Below are positions 17,699-25,170 of a stretch of 48,792 nt of DNA, piece by piece. Both the position numbers and the translations under genes were made by a program. The stretch is from Eubacteriales bacterium (GTDB lineage Bacteria > Bacillota > Clostridia > Lachnospirales > Lachnospiraceae). The notes under the pieces were generated by a model. It had not been told where the DNA came from and made no database searches. It saw only the letters and a program-made list of their open reading frames with translations. Location of the stretch: NCBI GenBank assembly GCA_030533385.1, contig JAUNJG010000012.1, forward strand, positions 1 through 48,792, given 5' to 3'. Position 1 is the stretch's first letter. Each line of letters starts with the position of its first letter.

Positions 17699-17814
17699 GC
17701 TCAAACATAGAACCGTGGGACACACGGGGTTAGCTCGTTGATACTGTACTTGTTGGAGTACTTGAGCAAGCCCCCCCCGCTTCTATGCTCCGCATAGATG
17801 GTGGGAGTATGTCA
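17640..17814 (+). ncRNA. candidate omega RNA (reRNA) scaffold of the tnpB relic
   Basis: In this transposon class the guide RNA of TnpB is made from the 3' part of tnpB through the right end, and the bases just outside the element act as the guide. The retained stretch has the right position and multi-hairpin build; its guide would begin near 17815 (AGGACAGGTGAGCACC). Whether it is still transcribed is unknown, and no complete TnpB is encoded in the window. Confidence 0.45.
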
Positions 17815-17846
17815 CAGGACAGGTGAGCACCCTTGGAATCTCACCC

Positions 17847-17875
17847 TTTACGAAATATGGAAATTGTTGTATGAT
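17847..17875 (+). promoter_or_regulatory. candidate promoter of folD
   Basis: TTTACG (17847-17852), a 17-base spacer and TATGAT (17870-17875), about 100 bases before the folD start and just outside the transposon relic. The -35 is poor. Confidence 0.4.
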
Positions 17876-17973
17876 AGTAATGATTTGGCCGCAGGCCTAA
17901 AAAAAGATAACATCCGAAGCAAAGACAGAGAGCAAAAAAGCGACAGGTGACTGATGCAGAAAGAGTGGACAAA

Positions 17974-18822
17974 ATGACAAAAAAGATTGACGGAAAAAAG
18001 ATTTCCCTGGAAATCAAAGAGGAAGTAAAGGTGCGGGTTTCCGAATTGAAAGAGGAGGGACTGCAGGTGTGCCTTGCAGTTATTCAGGTGGGGAATGACC
18101 CGGCTTCCACCGTGTATGTAGGAAATAAAAAGAAAGCCTGTGCGTACACGGGCATAGAGTCCAGGGCTTTTGCGCTGCCGGAGGAGACGACGCAGGAGGA
18201 ACTTTTGGAGCTGATAGCCAGATTGAATGAGGACGACACAGTCCATGGAATCCTGGTGCAGCTTCCGATTCCTGCCCACATGGATGAAAAAAAGGTGATT
18301 GAGGCAATCTCTCCCAAAAAAGATGTGGACGGGTTTCATCCCCGGAGTGTCGGTGCCCTATCCATCGGGGAGCCGGGATTTGTATCCTGCACGCCGGCGG
18401 GCATCATTCAGCTGTTAAAGCGCTCCGGCGTGGAGATTGACGGAAAGGAATGTGTGGTGGTCGGAAGGAGCAATATCGTGGGAAAGCCTATGGCCATGCT
18501 TTTGTTGAGGGAGAACGGCACTGTGACCGTCTGTCATTCTCACACGAAAAATTTAAAGGAAATCTGTCGGCGGGCAGACATTCTGGTGGCCGCCATCGGA
18601 AAGCCGAAGTTTTTTGACGACTCTTATGTGAAAGAGGGAGCGGTCGTCATTGACGTGGGTATTCACAGAGATGAAAATAATAAGCTTTGCGGAGATGTAG
18701 ACTACGAAAAAGTTGCAGAGAAAGTGAGTGCTGTCACACCGGTTCCGGGCGGGGTGGGCCCCATGACCATCGCCATGCTTATGAACAACTGTGTGGAGGC
18801 GGCAGTAAGGATGAAAGATTAG
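17974..18822 (+). CDS. folD: bifunctional methylene-THF dehydrogenase/cyclohydrolase FolD
   Basis: A 282-residue FolD, which converts 5,10-methylene-THF to 10-formyl-THF for one-carbon metabolism. The substrate site shows VGNDPASTVYVGNKKKAC with the catalytic Lys, then GILVQLPIP and KDVDGFHP. The Rossmann domain has VVVGRSNIVGKPMA, and the end is TPVPGGVGPMTIAML. I chose the ATG at 17974 because it gives the normal N-terminus (MTKKIDGKKIS); the GTG at 17947 adds nine unusual residues, and neither has a strong ribosome site. The stop codon is immediately followed by rimO. Confidence 0.93.
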   Translation: MTKKIDGKKISLEIKEEVKVRVSELKEEGLQVCLAVIQVGNDPASTVYVGNKKKACAYTGIESRAFALPEETTQEELLELIARLNEDDTVHGILVQLPIPAHMDEKKVIEAISPKKDVDGFHPRSVGALSIGEPGFVSCTPAGIIQLLKRSGVEIDGKECVVVGRSNIVGKPMAMLLLRENGTVTVCHSHTKNLKEICRRADILVAAIGKPKFFDDSYVKEGAVVIDVGIHRDENNKLCGDVDYEKVAEKVSAVTPVPGGVGPMTIAMLMNNCVEAAVRMKD

Positions 18823-20199
18823 ATGAAAAACATATTATTTATTTCTTTGGGATGTGATAAGAATCTGGTGGACAGCGAAAAAATGCTGGGACTTCTCTCC
18901 GAGAACGGGTATACTCTCGTGGAGGAGGAGAAGGATGCGGATGCCATCGTTGTAAACACCTGTTGTTTTATCCATGATGCAAAGGAAGAGAGCATTGAGA
19001 CGATTTTGGAGATGGCCGCCTGGAAGGATGCGGGCAGGCTGAGGGCACTGGTGGTGACCGGGTGTTTGGCGCAGAGATATCATGAGGAGATCGAGCAGGA
19101 GATTCCTGAGGTGGACGCAATCATCGGAACGACGGGATACACGGAGATTGTATCGGTGATTAACGGGCTTTTGGAGGTGGAAGGAGAGAAAGGGGACGCC
19201 GGGAAGAAGGCGCTGACCTGCTGTCCGTCCGTCGACAGGCTGCCCGCCTCCCTGAGTGACAAGAGGGTGGTGACGACAGGAGGTTACACGGCATTTTTAA
19301 AGATTGCGGAAGGATGCAACAAGTTTTGCAGTTATTGTGTGATTCCCTATGTCCGGGGCAGATATCGGAGTTTTCCGATGGAAGATCTGTTGGATGAGGC
19401 GAGGCATCTGGCAGATTCAGGGGTCAGGGAGCTGATTCTCGTCGCCCAGGAGACGACGATGTACGGCACGGATACCGACGGGAAGAAGATGCTGCCGGAG
19501 CTGTTAAGAAGACTGTGCCGCATAGAGGGGATTTCCTGGATAAGGCTTTTGTACTGCTATCCGGAAGAAATTACCGATGAGCTGATAGAAGTGATTCGAG
19601 AGGAAGAAAAGATTTGTCATTACCTGGATATGCCGATTCAGCACAGCGAGGATGCGGTGCTGCGCCGGATGGGAAGGAAGACAAGCCGGGCAGAGCTGAT
19701 CGCTCTGGTGCAAAAGCTTAGAAAGGAGATTCCGGACATCGTGCTGCGCACGACGTTGATTACCGGATTTCCGGGGGAGACCGAGGAAGAATTTGAAAGT
19801 CTCACTGCCTTTGTGGAGCAGATGGAGTTTGACCGTCTGGGAGTCTTTCCCTACTCGCCGGAGGAGGGAACGAGGGCGGCAGAGATGGAAAACCAGATTC
19901 CTGAGGAGATCAAGGAGCAGCGGCGGGATGCAATTATGCAGATGCAGCAGGAAATCTCCGCCAACAAGCTGGATGAGAGAGTTGGAAGAGAGCTTACGGT
20001 GCTCATAGAAGGTTATCTTTACGAGGAAGATGTCTACATCGGAAGAACCTACATGGATGCGCCTAAGGTGGACGGCAGCGTGTTTGTCCGCTCCGAGGAA
20101 GAACTGCTTTCCGGAGACTTTGTGACGGTGAGGATCACCGGTGCCGGAGAATATGATTTGATGGGGGATGTAATTTATGAAGATGAATTTACCGAATAA
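18823..20199 (+). CDS. rimO: ribosomal protein S12 methylthiotransferase RimO
   Basis: A 458-residue radical-SAM enzyme that adds a methylthio group to the conserved Asp of ribosomal protein S12. The N-terminal UPF0004 domain carries the auxiliary-cluster cysteines C11, C47 and C81. The radical-SAM motif is C165-NKF-C169-SY-C172. The C-terminus is a TRAM domain (about 385-458). SLGCDKNLVDSE at the N-terminus is typical of RimO rather than MiaB. It begins directly after the folD stop and its last 23 bases overlap pgsA. Confidence 0.93.
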   Translation: MKNILFISLGCDKNLVDSEKMLGLLSENGYTLVEEEKDADAIVVNTCCFIHDAKEESIETILEMAAWKDAGRLRALVVTGCLAQRYHEEIEQEIPEVDAIIGTTGYTEIVSVINGLLEVEGEKGDAGKKALTCCPSVDRLPASLSDKRVVTTGGYTAFLKIAEGCNKFCSYCVIPYVRGRYRSFPMEDLLDEARHLADSGVRELILVAQETTMYGTDTDGKKMLPELLRRLCRIEGISWIRLLYCYPEEITDELIEVIREEEKICHYLDMPIQHSEDAVLRRMGRKTSRAELIALVQKLRKEIPDIVLRTTLITGFPGETEEEFESLTAFVEQMEFDRLGVFPYSPEEGTRAAEMENQIPEEIKEQRRDAIMQMQQEISANKLDERVGRELTVLIEGYLYEEDVYIGRTYMDAPKVDGSVFVRSEEELLSGDFVTVRITGAGEYDLMGDVIYEDEFTE

Positions 20200-20752
20200 G
20201 CTGACAATTCTCAGAATGATACTGGTGCCGTTTTTTGTATTTTTTATGCTGGTAAGCCCGGATGTCATACCCGGAGAATACTCAAAATGGATTGCGCTCG
20301 TTCTGTTTTGCGTGGCGAGTATCACAGACTTTCTGGATGGCTATATTGCAAGAAAAAATGACATTGTGACAAATTTCGGAAAGTTCATGGATCCGCTGGC
20401 AGATAAAATACTGACCTGCTCCGCCTTCATTTGTCTGATTGTTTCCAGGCCGGAGAGTATGCCGGCATGGATTGTCATTATCATCATTGCAAGGGAGTTT
20501 GTCATCAGTGGTTTCCGTCTGATTGCCAGTGACAACGGCGTGGTCATTGCGGCCAGCTACTGGGGAAAGTTTAAGACGAATTTTCAGATGTTTGCGATTA
20601 TTTTGCTGATTGCGGATTTTGGGGGAAAGGTTGTGTTTATCATTGAGCAGGTACTTGTGTATATTGCGCTGATTCTCACGATAGTATCCCTTGTTGACTA
20701 CCTGGCGAAAAATATAGACGTACTCAAAGAAGGGGGAGCGGACGACCGATGA
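20177..20752 (+). CDS. pgsA: CDP-diacylglycerol-glycerol-3-phosphate phosphatidyltransferase PgsA
   Basis: A 191-residue membrane enzyme that makes phosphatidylglycerol phosphate, the first committed step of acidic phospholipid synthesis. It starts with NLPNKLTILRMILVP and contains the CDP-alcohol phosphotransferase signature D-FLDG-...-GKFMDPLADK (about residues 54-79). Several hydrophobic helices span the length. The start overlaps the rimO end by 23 bases; a G-rich site nine bases upstream favours 20177 over the ATG at 20183. It overlaps pncC by four bases, so the run folD-rimO-pgsA-pncC is translationally coupled. Confidence 0.92.
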   Translation: MKMNLPNKLTILRMILVPFFVFFMLVSPDVIPGEYSKWIALVLFCVASITDFLDGYIARKNDIVTNFGKFMDPLADKILTCSAFICLIVSRPESMPAWIVIIIIAREFVISGFRLIASDNGVVIAASYWGKFKTNFQMFAIILLIADFGGKVVFIIEQVLVYIALILTIVSLVDYLAKNIDVLKEGGADDR

Positions 20753-21270
20753 GTTCTGGCCGACGAATCATAGAAATACCAGTAGAAAAAAAGATTGCGC
20801 GTGTGCTGCGTCACAGAGGACTGACGGTGACGACGGCGGAGTCCTGCACCGGAGGCCTGATAGCGGGCACACTTGTAAATGTAGATGGCATTTCTGAGGT
20901 ATATCGAGAAGGATATGTCACCTATTCCAACGAAGCGAAGATGAGACTCCTCGGAGTGAAAGAGGAGACGCTGGAAGCTTATGGGGCCGTCTCCAGACAG
21001 ACTGCCAAAGAGATGGCGGAAGGAGCGGCGAGAGCGGCCGGAACGGAGGTAGCCATCGCCGTGACCGGCATTGCCGGGCCGGGAGGCGGAAGCAAGGAAA
21101 AGCCGGTGGGCCTTGTGTTCATCGGATGTACGGTCTGCGGAAAGACCATCGTGAAACGGTGCTTTTACGGCGGAGACCGTCAGTCGATTCGCCATGCGGC
21201 GGCCAGGGAGGCGCTGGAGATTCTTTATTGTCAGATTCTTGTGCCGGAGGATGCCGGGGAAGGTCGGTAA
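20749..21270 (+). CDS. pncC: nicotinamide-nucleotide amidase (CinA C-terminal domain)
   Basis: A 173-residue stand-alone CinA C-terminal domain, the deamidase that turns nicotinamide mononucleotide into nicotinate mononucleotide for NAD recycling. Conserved stretches are TAESCTGGLIAGTLVNV (catalytic Ser), GYVTYSNEAKMRLLGV, YGAVSRQTAKEMAEGA and AVTGIAGPGGGS. The N-terminal molybdopterin-binding-like domain of full-length CinA is absent, as in many bacteria. The ATG overlaps the pgsA stop (ATGA). Confidence 0.9.
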   Translation: MSSGRRIIEIPVEKKIARVLRHRGLTVTTAESCTGGLIAGTLVNVDGISEVYREGYVTYSNEAKMRLLGVKEETLEAYGAVSRQTAKEMAEGAARAAGTEVAIAVTGIAGPGGGSKEKPVGLVFIGCTVCGKTIVKRCFYGGDRQSIRHAAAREALEILYCQILVPEDAGEGR

Positions 21271-21338
21271 GTATTCCGACCAAAACGGAAATCTGGATTT
21301 TCAGACGGTCTTATATCGGTAAGGCTATCACATAACAA

Positions 21339-21464
21339 AAGAAAAAACGCATGAGCTGCTCTGCCCGGTGGATGCCGGTCGCCCTCAAAAGCGGGAGGCG
21401 CCGGTTCTTCACACAGTCTTTTTCCACCGAACCTGGCAGAATATGTTTTTATGCGTTTTTTCTT
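21339..21464. other. strongly structured 126-base intergenic element
   Basis: The outer arms AAGAAAAAACGCAT (21339-21352) and ATGCGTTTTTTCTT (21451-21464) are perfect 14-base inverted repeats. Inside, CTGCC pairs with GGCAG (21435-21439 region), CGGTGGA with TCCACCG (about 21423-21429), and GCCGG/CGCC with GGCGCCGG around an AAAAGC loop. All arms nest without crossing. The plus strand ends in a T-rich tail, so it could terminate the pncC transcript; the minus strand also ends in T6, so it could be an independent small RNA. I do not recognise it as a known RNA family. Confidence 0.6.
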
Positions 21465-21495
21465 GACTTTTTTGCGATAGTTGATATAGACTATA
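21463..21495 (+). promoter_or_regulatory. promoter with overlapping operator for gntR-clpC
   Basis: TTGACT (21463-21468), a 16-base spacer and TATAGA (21485-21490). The -10 is embedded in the palindrome TATAG-a-CTATA (21485-21495), which fits a dimeric repressor site; the adjacent GntR protein is the natural candidate for autoregulation. Confidence 0.6.
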
Positions 21496-21534
21496 TAACA
21501 CAGACGAAAGATACAGAGGAGAGGAGGGGGCGGC

Positions 21535-21912
21535 ATGTTGATAGAGATTGACTTCAACAGCCCGGAAGCGATTTACATACAACTTAGAAATCAGATTGTG
21601 ATGGAGATTGCCCAGGACAGGCTAAAAGACGGAGATTCTCTGCCTTCTGTGAGGAATATGGCCCATATCCTCGGAGTCAATATGCATACGGTGAACAAGG
21701 CTTACGCTATACTCAGGGAAGAAGGCTATCTGAAGCTTGACAGAAGAAAGGGAGCCATCGTGTCCGTGGAGAAAAGCAGCAAGCAGGCAGAGCTTGAAAA
21801 AATCAACGGATGCATGCAGATGATTGTGGCCCAGGCGATATGCAAGGAAGTTACAAAAGAAGAGATGAAACAGATTGTGGGAGAGATGTATGATGCATTT
21901 CGCATGTTATAA
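21535..21912 (+). CDS. GntR family transcriptional regulator, YtrA type
   Basis: A 125-residue regulator. The N-terminal winged helix has the GntR pattern (IYIQLRNQIVMEIA, then LPSVRNMAHILGVNMHTVNKAY, then LREEGYL), and only a short helical tail of about 45 residues follows, the hallmark of the YtrA subfamily. No ligand domain is visible. The start follows GAGGAGG. clpC lies 39 bases downstream with no terminator between, so the regulator probably controls clpC and itself through the palindrome over its -10 box. Confidence 0.88.
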   Translation: MLIEIDFNSPEAIYIQLRNQIVMEIAQDRLKDGDSLPSVRNMAHILGVNMHTVNKAYAILREEGYLKLDRRKGAIVSVEKSSKQAELEKINGCMQMIVAQAICKEVTKEEMKQIVGEMYDAFRML

Positions 21913-21951
21913 AAGCCGGAGAATGCCTCAGGCAGGACACAGGGAGGTTTT

Positions 21952-24411
21952 ATGAGGAAAGAGTATAACAACTACGCTTTTGCGGCCCTGGAAAAAGCAG
22001 AACAGGACGCAAAGCAGTGCAGGCAAAAATATGTGGGGACGGAGCATCTTGTGCTGGGGCTTTTGTCCGAAAACTATTCCATGGCCGGAAAGATTCTCAC
22101 TGAAAACGGAATCACTTATGAAAGATTTTTTGAGGCGGTGCTGAATCAGTCTGCCGCTTTAGGAGACAATGAAAAGGCTCCCTTTACAGGGTACAGTCCG
22201 AAGGCGGAGGAGGTGCTGGAAAACAGCAGGCGGGAGGCAGACCGTTTCCGGTCTGAAAAAATCGGCACGGAGCATATTTTGCTCTCGATACTCCAGGAGA
22301 CAGACTGCATCGCCATACGGCTGTTAAAAGGATTGAATATCAACCTGAAAAAGATATATGTGGATATTCTTGTGACATTGGGGGCAGATGCCGGACAGGC
22401 GCAAAAAGAATTTCAGTTTGTCACCGGACAAAGCCGGGGCAAAGAGCAGGCATCTATGACCGACTCCTTCTGCGACGATTTGACGGAGAAGGCCAGGGAA
22501 GGTCTGCTTGACCCCATTGTTGGCAGAGAGGAAGAACTAAAGAGAGTGATTCAGATATTGAGCCGGCGCACGAAAAACAGTCCGTGCCTCGTCGGCGAGC
22601 CGGGAGTGGGAAAGACGGCCATAGTAGAAGGACTGGCCCAGTGGATTATCCGGGATGAGGTGCCGGAAATGCTAAAAGGAAAGCGGGTGCTTACCCTGGA
22701 TTTGCCAGGACTTGTGGCAGGTTCCAAATACCGGGGAGAGTTTGAGGAAAGAATCAAAGGCCTTTTGCAGGAAGTGATGGCACAAGGCGACATCCTCTTG
22801 TTCGTGGACGAGATTCACACCATGATTGGAGCCGGAGGAGCGGAGGGTGCCATCGATGCTTCCAATATTATGAAACCGTTTCTGGCAAGAGGAGAAATTC
22901 AGCTCGTGGGAGCGACCACGAGGGAAGAATACCGCAAATATATCGAAAAGGACGCAGCTTTCGAGAGGAGATTTCAGCCGGTAACGGTGGAGGAGCCGAC
23001 GGTGGAGGAGACGGTGCGAATATTAAAAGGACTGAAGGAACGGTTTGAAAGCCATCATCATGTTCACTACACAGCCGCCGCCCTGCAAGCTGCCGCCGCT
23101 TTATCTAAGCGCTATATCAGTGATCGTTTTCTGCCGGACAAGGCGATTGATGTGATGGACGAGGCTGCCTCTAAAAAGAAGGTAGGACTTTTCACCATGC
23201 CGGAGGAGATGCGGCGCCTGACAGAGCAGGTGGATAAGTATGCCCGGAGAAAAGAAGAAGCTTTGGTGGAAGGAAACATCAGAAAGGCGAAGCTGAACAA
23301 CACCAAACAGCAAAAAGCCTGGGAAGAGCTGAAAAAGCACAAAGAGAAATGGGAGGAAGACAAGCAGTTTTCCAGCATCACCGTCACGGAAAATGACGTG
23401 GCGGCGGTGGTTTCTTCCTGGACAAAGATTCCGGTGGCAAAAATTGGACAGACCGAATCTCAAAGGCTGCTGGCGCTGGAGTCTGAGTTAAAAAAGCGGG
23501 TCATCGGCCAGGAGGAGGCAGTGTCTATTCTGTCAAAAGCCATCAAGAGGGGAAGGGTCGGTATGAAAGATCCGAAGAGGCCAATCGGCTCCTTCTTATT
23601 TCTGGGTCCTACGGGCGTGGGAAAGACAGAACTATCCAAGGCGCTGGCGGAAGCGCTGTTTGGTGATGAGAACGCCATGATTCGAGTGGACATGTCAGAA
23701 TATATGGAGAAGCACAGCGTTTCCAAACTGATTGGTTCGCCTCCGGGGTATGTGGGATACGAGGAAGGCGGACAGCTCAGTGAGCAGGTGAGAAGGCATC
23801 CTTACTCAGTGCTTCTTTTTGATGAGATAGAGAAGGCTCACGGCGATGTCTTTAACGTGTTGTTGCAGGTTCTGGATGATGGGCAGATTACCGATTCCAA
23901 CGGACGCCGGGTCGATTTTAAAAATACGGTCATCATCATGACATCCAACGCAGGGGCGCAGCGGATTATGACGCCTAAGAATTTAGGTTTTACCACGAAG
24001 ACCGACGCCGAAAAAGATCATGAGAAGATGAAGGGCCGAGTCATGGAAGAAGTGCGTAAGATTTTCAAGCCGGAGTTTCTCAATCGAATTGACGGGGTGG
24101 TCGTCTTTAGGACGTTGGAAAAGAAGCAGCAAAAAGAGATTGTGAAGCTGCTGATTAAGGAATTGACGGACAGGGTCAAGGAAACCCCTGGCTTTTCTCT
24201 TTCCGTGACGGAGGAAGTGGAAGAGTATATCCTTGAGAAAGGATACAACCCGCAGTATGGAGCGAGACCGCTGAGAAGGACGATTCAAAATGAGCTGGAA
24301 GATTTTCTTGCGGATGAATATCTTCTTGGCCATATCAAAAGCGGGGCGAAGATTGTCCTCGGGGTGACGGATGGGAAGATCGGCTTTTGTTTTGAAGAAG
24401 AGGCAAAATAG
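21952..24411 (+). CDS. clpC: ATP-dependent Clp protease ATPase subunit ClpC
   Basis: An 819-residue HSP100 unfoldase that feeds substrates to ClpP. Two Clp_N repeats (residues 1-145) start with FAALEKAEQDAKQ. AAA domain 1 has GEPGVGKT near 218 and DEIHTMIGAGG. A short middle coiled coil (about 410-470) separates it from AAA domain 2 with GPTGVGKTELSKALAE near 550 and a C-terminal D2-small domain. The size and the short M domain fit ClpC rather than ClpB. In Bacillus clpC follows ctsR-mcsA-mcsB; here a GntR gene takes that place. The start follows GGGAGG. Confidence 0.93.
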   Translation: MRKEYNNYAFAALEKAEQDAKQCRQKYVGTEHLVLGLLSENYSMAGKILTENGITYERFFEAVLNQSAALGDNEKAPFTGYSPKAEEVLENSRREADRFRSEKIGTEHILLSILQETDCIAIRLLKGLNINLKKIYVDILVTLGADAGQAQKEFQFVTGQSRGKEQASMTDSFCDDLTEKAREGLLDPIVGREEELKRVIQILSRRTKNSPCLVGEPGVGKTAIVEGLAQWIIRDEVPEMLKGKRVLTLDLPGLVAGSKYRGEFEERIKGLLQEVMAQGDILLFVDEIHTMIGAGGAEGAIDASNIMKPFLARGEIQLVGATTREEYRKYIEKDAAFERRFQPVTVEEPTVEETVRILKGLKERFESHHHVHYTAAALQAAAALSKRYISDRFLPDKAIDVMDEAASKKKVGLFTMPEEMRRLTEQVDKYARRKEEALVEGNIRKAKLNNTKQQKAWEELKKHKEKWEEDKQFSSITVTENDVAAVVSSWTKIPVAKIGQTESQRLLALESELKKRVIGQEEAVSILSKAIKRGRVGMKDPKRPIGSFLFLGPTGVGKTELSKALAEALFGDENAMIRVDMSEYMEKHSVSKLIGSPPGYVGYEEGGQLSEQVRRHPYSVLLFDEIEKAHGDVFNVLLQVLDDGQITDSNGRRVDFKNTVIIMTSNAGAQRIMTPKNLGFTTKTDAEKDHEKMKGRVMEEVRKIFKPEFLNRIDGVVVFRTLEKKQQKEIVKLLIKELTDRVKETPGFSLSVTEEVEEYILEKGYNPQYGARPLRRTIQNELEDFLADEYLLGHIKSGAKIVLGVTDGKIGFCFEEEAK

Positions 24412-24481
24412 CATGGAACGGCGGCTTCAGGTCGCCATGAAGGAACAGTTACAATTTTTTTATTGTTTTCGTAGTTTTGTA

Positions 24482-24510
24482 TGGAATATTTGCAGGGTTT
24501 CCTGTATAAT
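24482..24510 (+). promoter_or_regulatory. candidate promoter of the small protein at 24610
   Basis: A perfect TATAAT (24505-24510) with a poor -35 (TGGAAT, 24482-24487) at 17 bases. About 100 bases of leader follow. Confidence 0.45.
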
Positions 24511-24609
24511 GGGGATATCAATATGGGAGGCTTATGTGTCCAAAAACTATTAGAGAAAAGAGACAGATGGACGGCGGTTCGTCTGTCGGGAGTAGGAGGA
24601 TATGATATT

Positions 24610-25023
24610 ATGGCTAACGTGAAAGAATTGCTGAGAGCAGAAGCGAACGACAGTATCAGTTTTGGCGATTACAGTCTGGAGACGAAGACCAAGCTGGCGG
24701 ACTTCAAGTTTCAGGATTCTGTATATAAGGTAAAGACATTCAGAGGGATTACCCGTCTGGAAAAAAATGGAGGAGTAGTGTATGAATCCGTTCCGGGTTC
24801 TGCGGTGCACGAGTTTAAGGAGACGGACAGACAGGTTACCTTCGTGGCAGAGGCATCGGACGATATACATATCACTCTGGAACTTGAGCCGGAAAAAGAG
24901 TACAAAGTGTTTGTGGATGATACCAACATCGGCAGGATGAAGTCAAATCTGGGAGGAAAGATTGATTTCAGCATTGAATTAAATCAGGGAGAATCCGCAA
25001 AGGTAAACGTTGTAAAATTATAA
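24610..25023 (+). CDS. small conserved protein often labelled 'endosialidase'
   Basis: A 137-residue soluble protein conserved in Lachnospiraceae-type genomes, where it is commonly annotated endosialidase. Nothing in the sequence supports that activity. Visible features are FGDYSLETKTKL near the N-terminus, KVKTFRGITRLEKNG, VYESVPGSAVHEF and a C-terminal MKSNLGGKIDFSIEL repeat-like beta region, suggesting an all-beta fold. The start was chosen by TAGGAGGA nine bases upstream; in-frame upstream ATGs lack a ribosome site. It has its own promoter and a strong terminator, so it is monocistronic. Confidence 0.8.
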   Translation: MANVKELLRAEANDSISFGDYSLETKTKLADFKFQDSVYKVKTFRGITRLEKNGGVVYESVPGSAVHEFKETDRQVTFVAEASDDIHITLELEPEKEYKVFVDDTNIGRMKSNLGGKIDFSIELNQGESAKVNVVKL

Positions 25024-25030
25024 AAGAGAA

Positions 25031-25073
25031 AGGCTGCTGCATAGGTGCCCTTGGTATTTGCAGCAGCCTTTTT
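25031..25073 (+). terminator. rho-independent terminator
   Basis: AGGCTGCTGCA (25031-25041) pairs perfectly with TGCAGCAGCCT (25059-25069), then a run of five T. Confidence 0.92.
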
Positions 25074-25170
25074 GTGTTGTTGACCCGACAGTGGGCTGTC
25101 TCTGCGCAAGGTGACGTTGGCCGACGCAGAAGCAAAAAGACTGTAGTTTAGGAGACAGAGAGGATTTTGT

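Larger units (their letters stand above)
17600..17814 (+). mobile_element. IS200/IS605-type element relic with right end
   Basis: The tnpB tail is followed by a structured right end. It contains CCGTGGGACACACGG, TTAGCTCGTTGATACTG, GTACTTGTTGGAGTAC, then a C run and the terminal hairpin TTCTATG-ctccg-CATAGAT, ending near GGGAGTATGTCAC (about 17802-17814). Such ends carry the subterminal hairpin used by TnpA. No left end and no TnpA gene are present, so it cannot move. Confidence 0.75.

Noticed and set aside
17770-17778. C run in the transposon right end as a phase-variable tract
   Set aside because: It lies outside any coding frame and inside a known type of structured transposon end.
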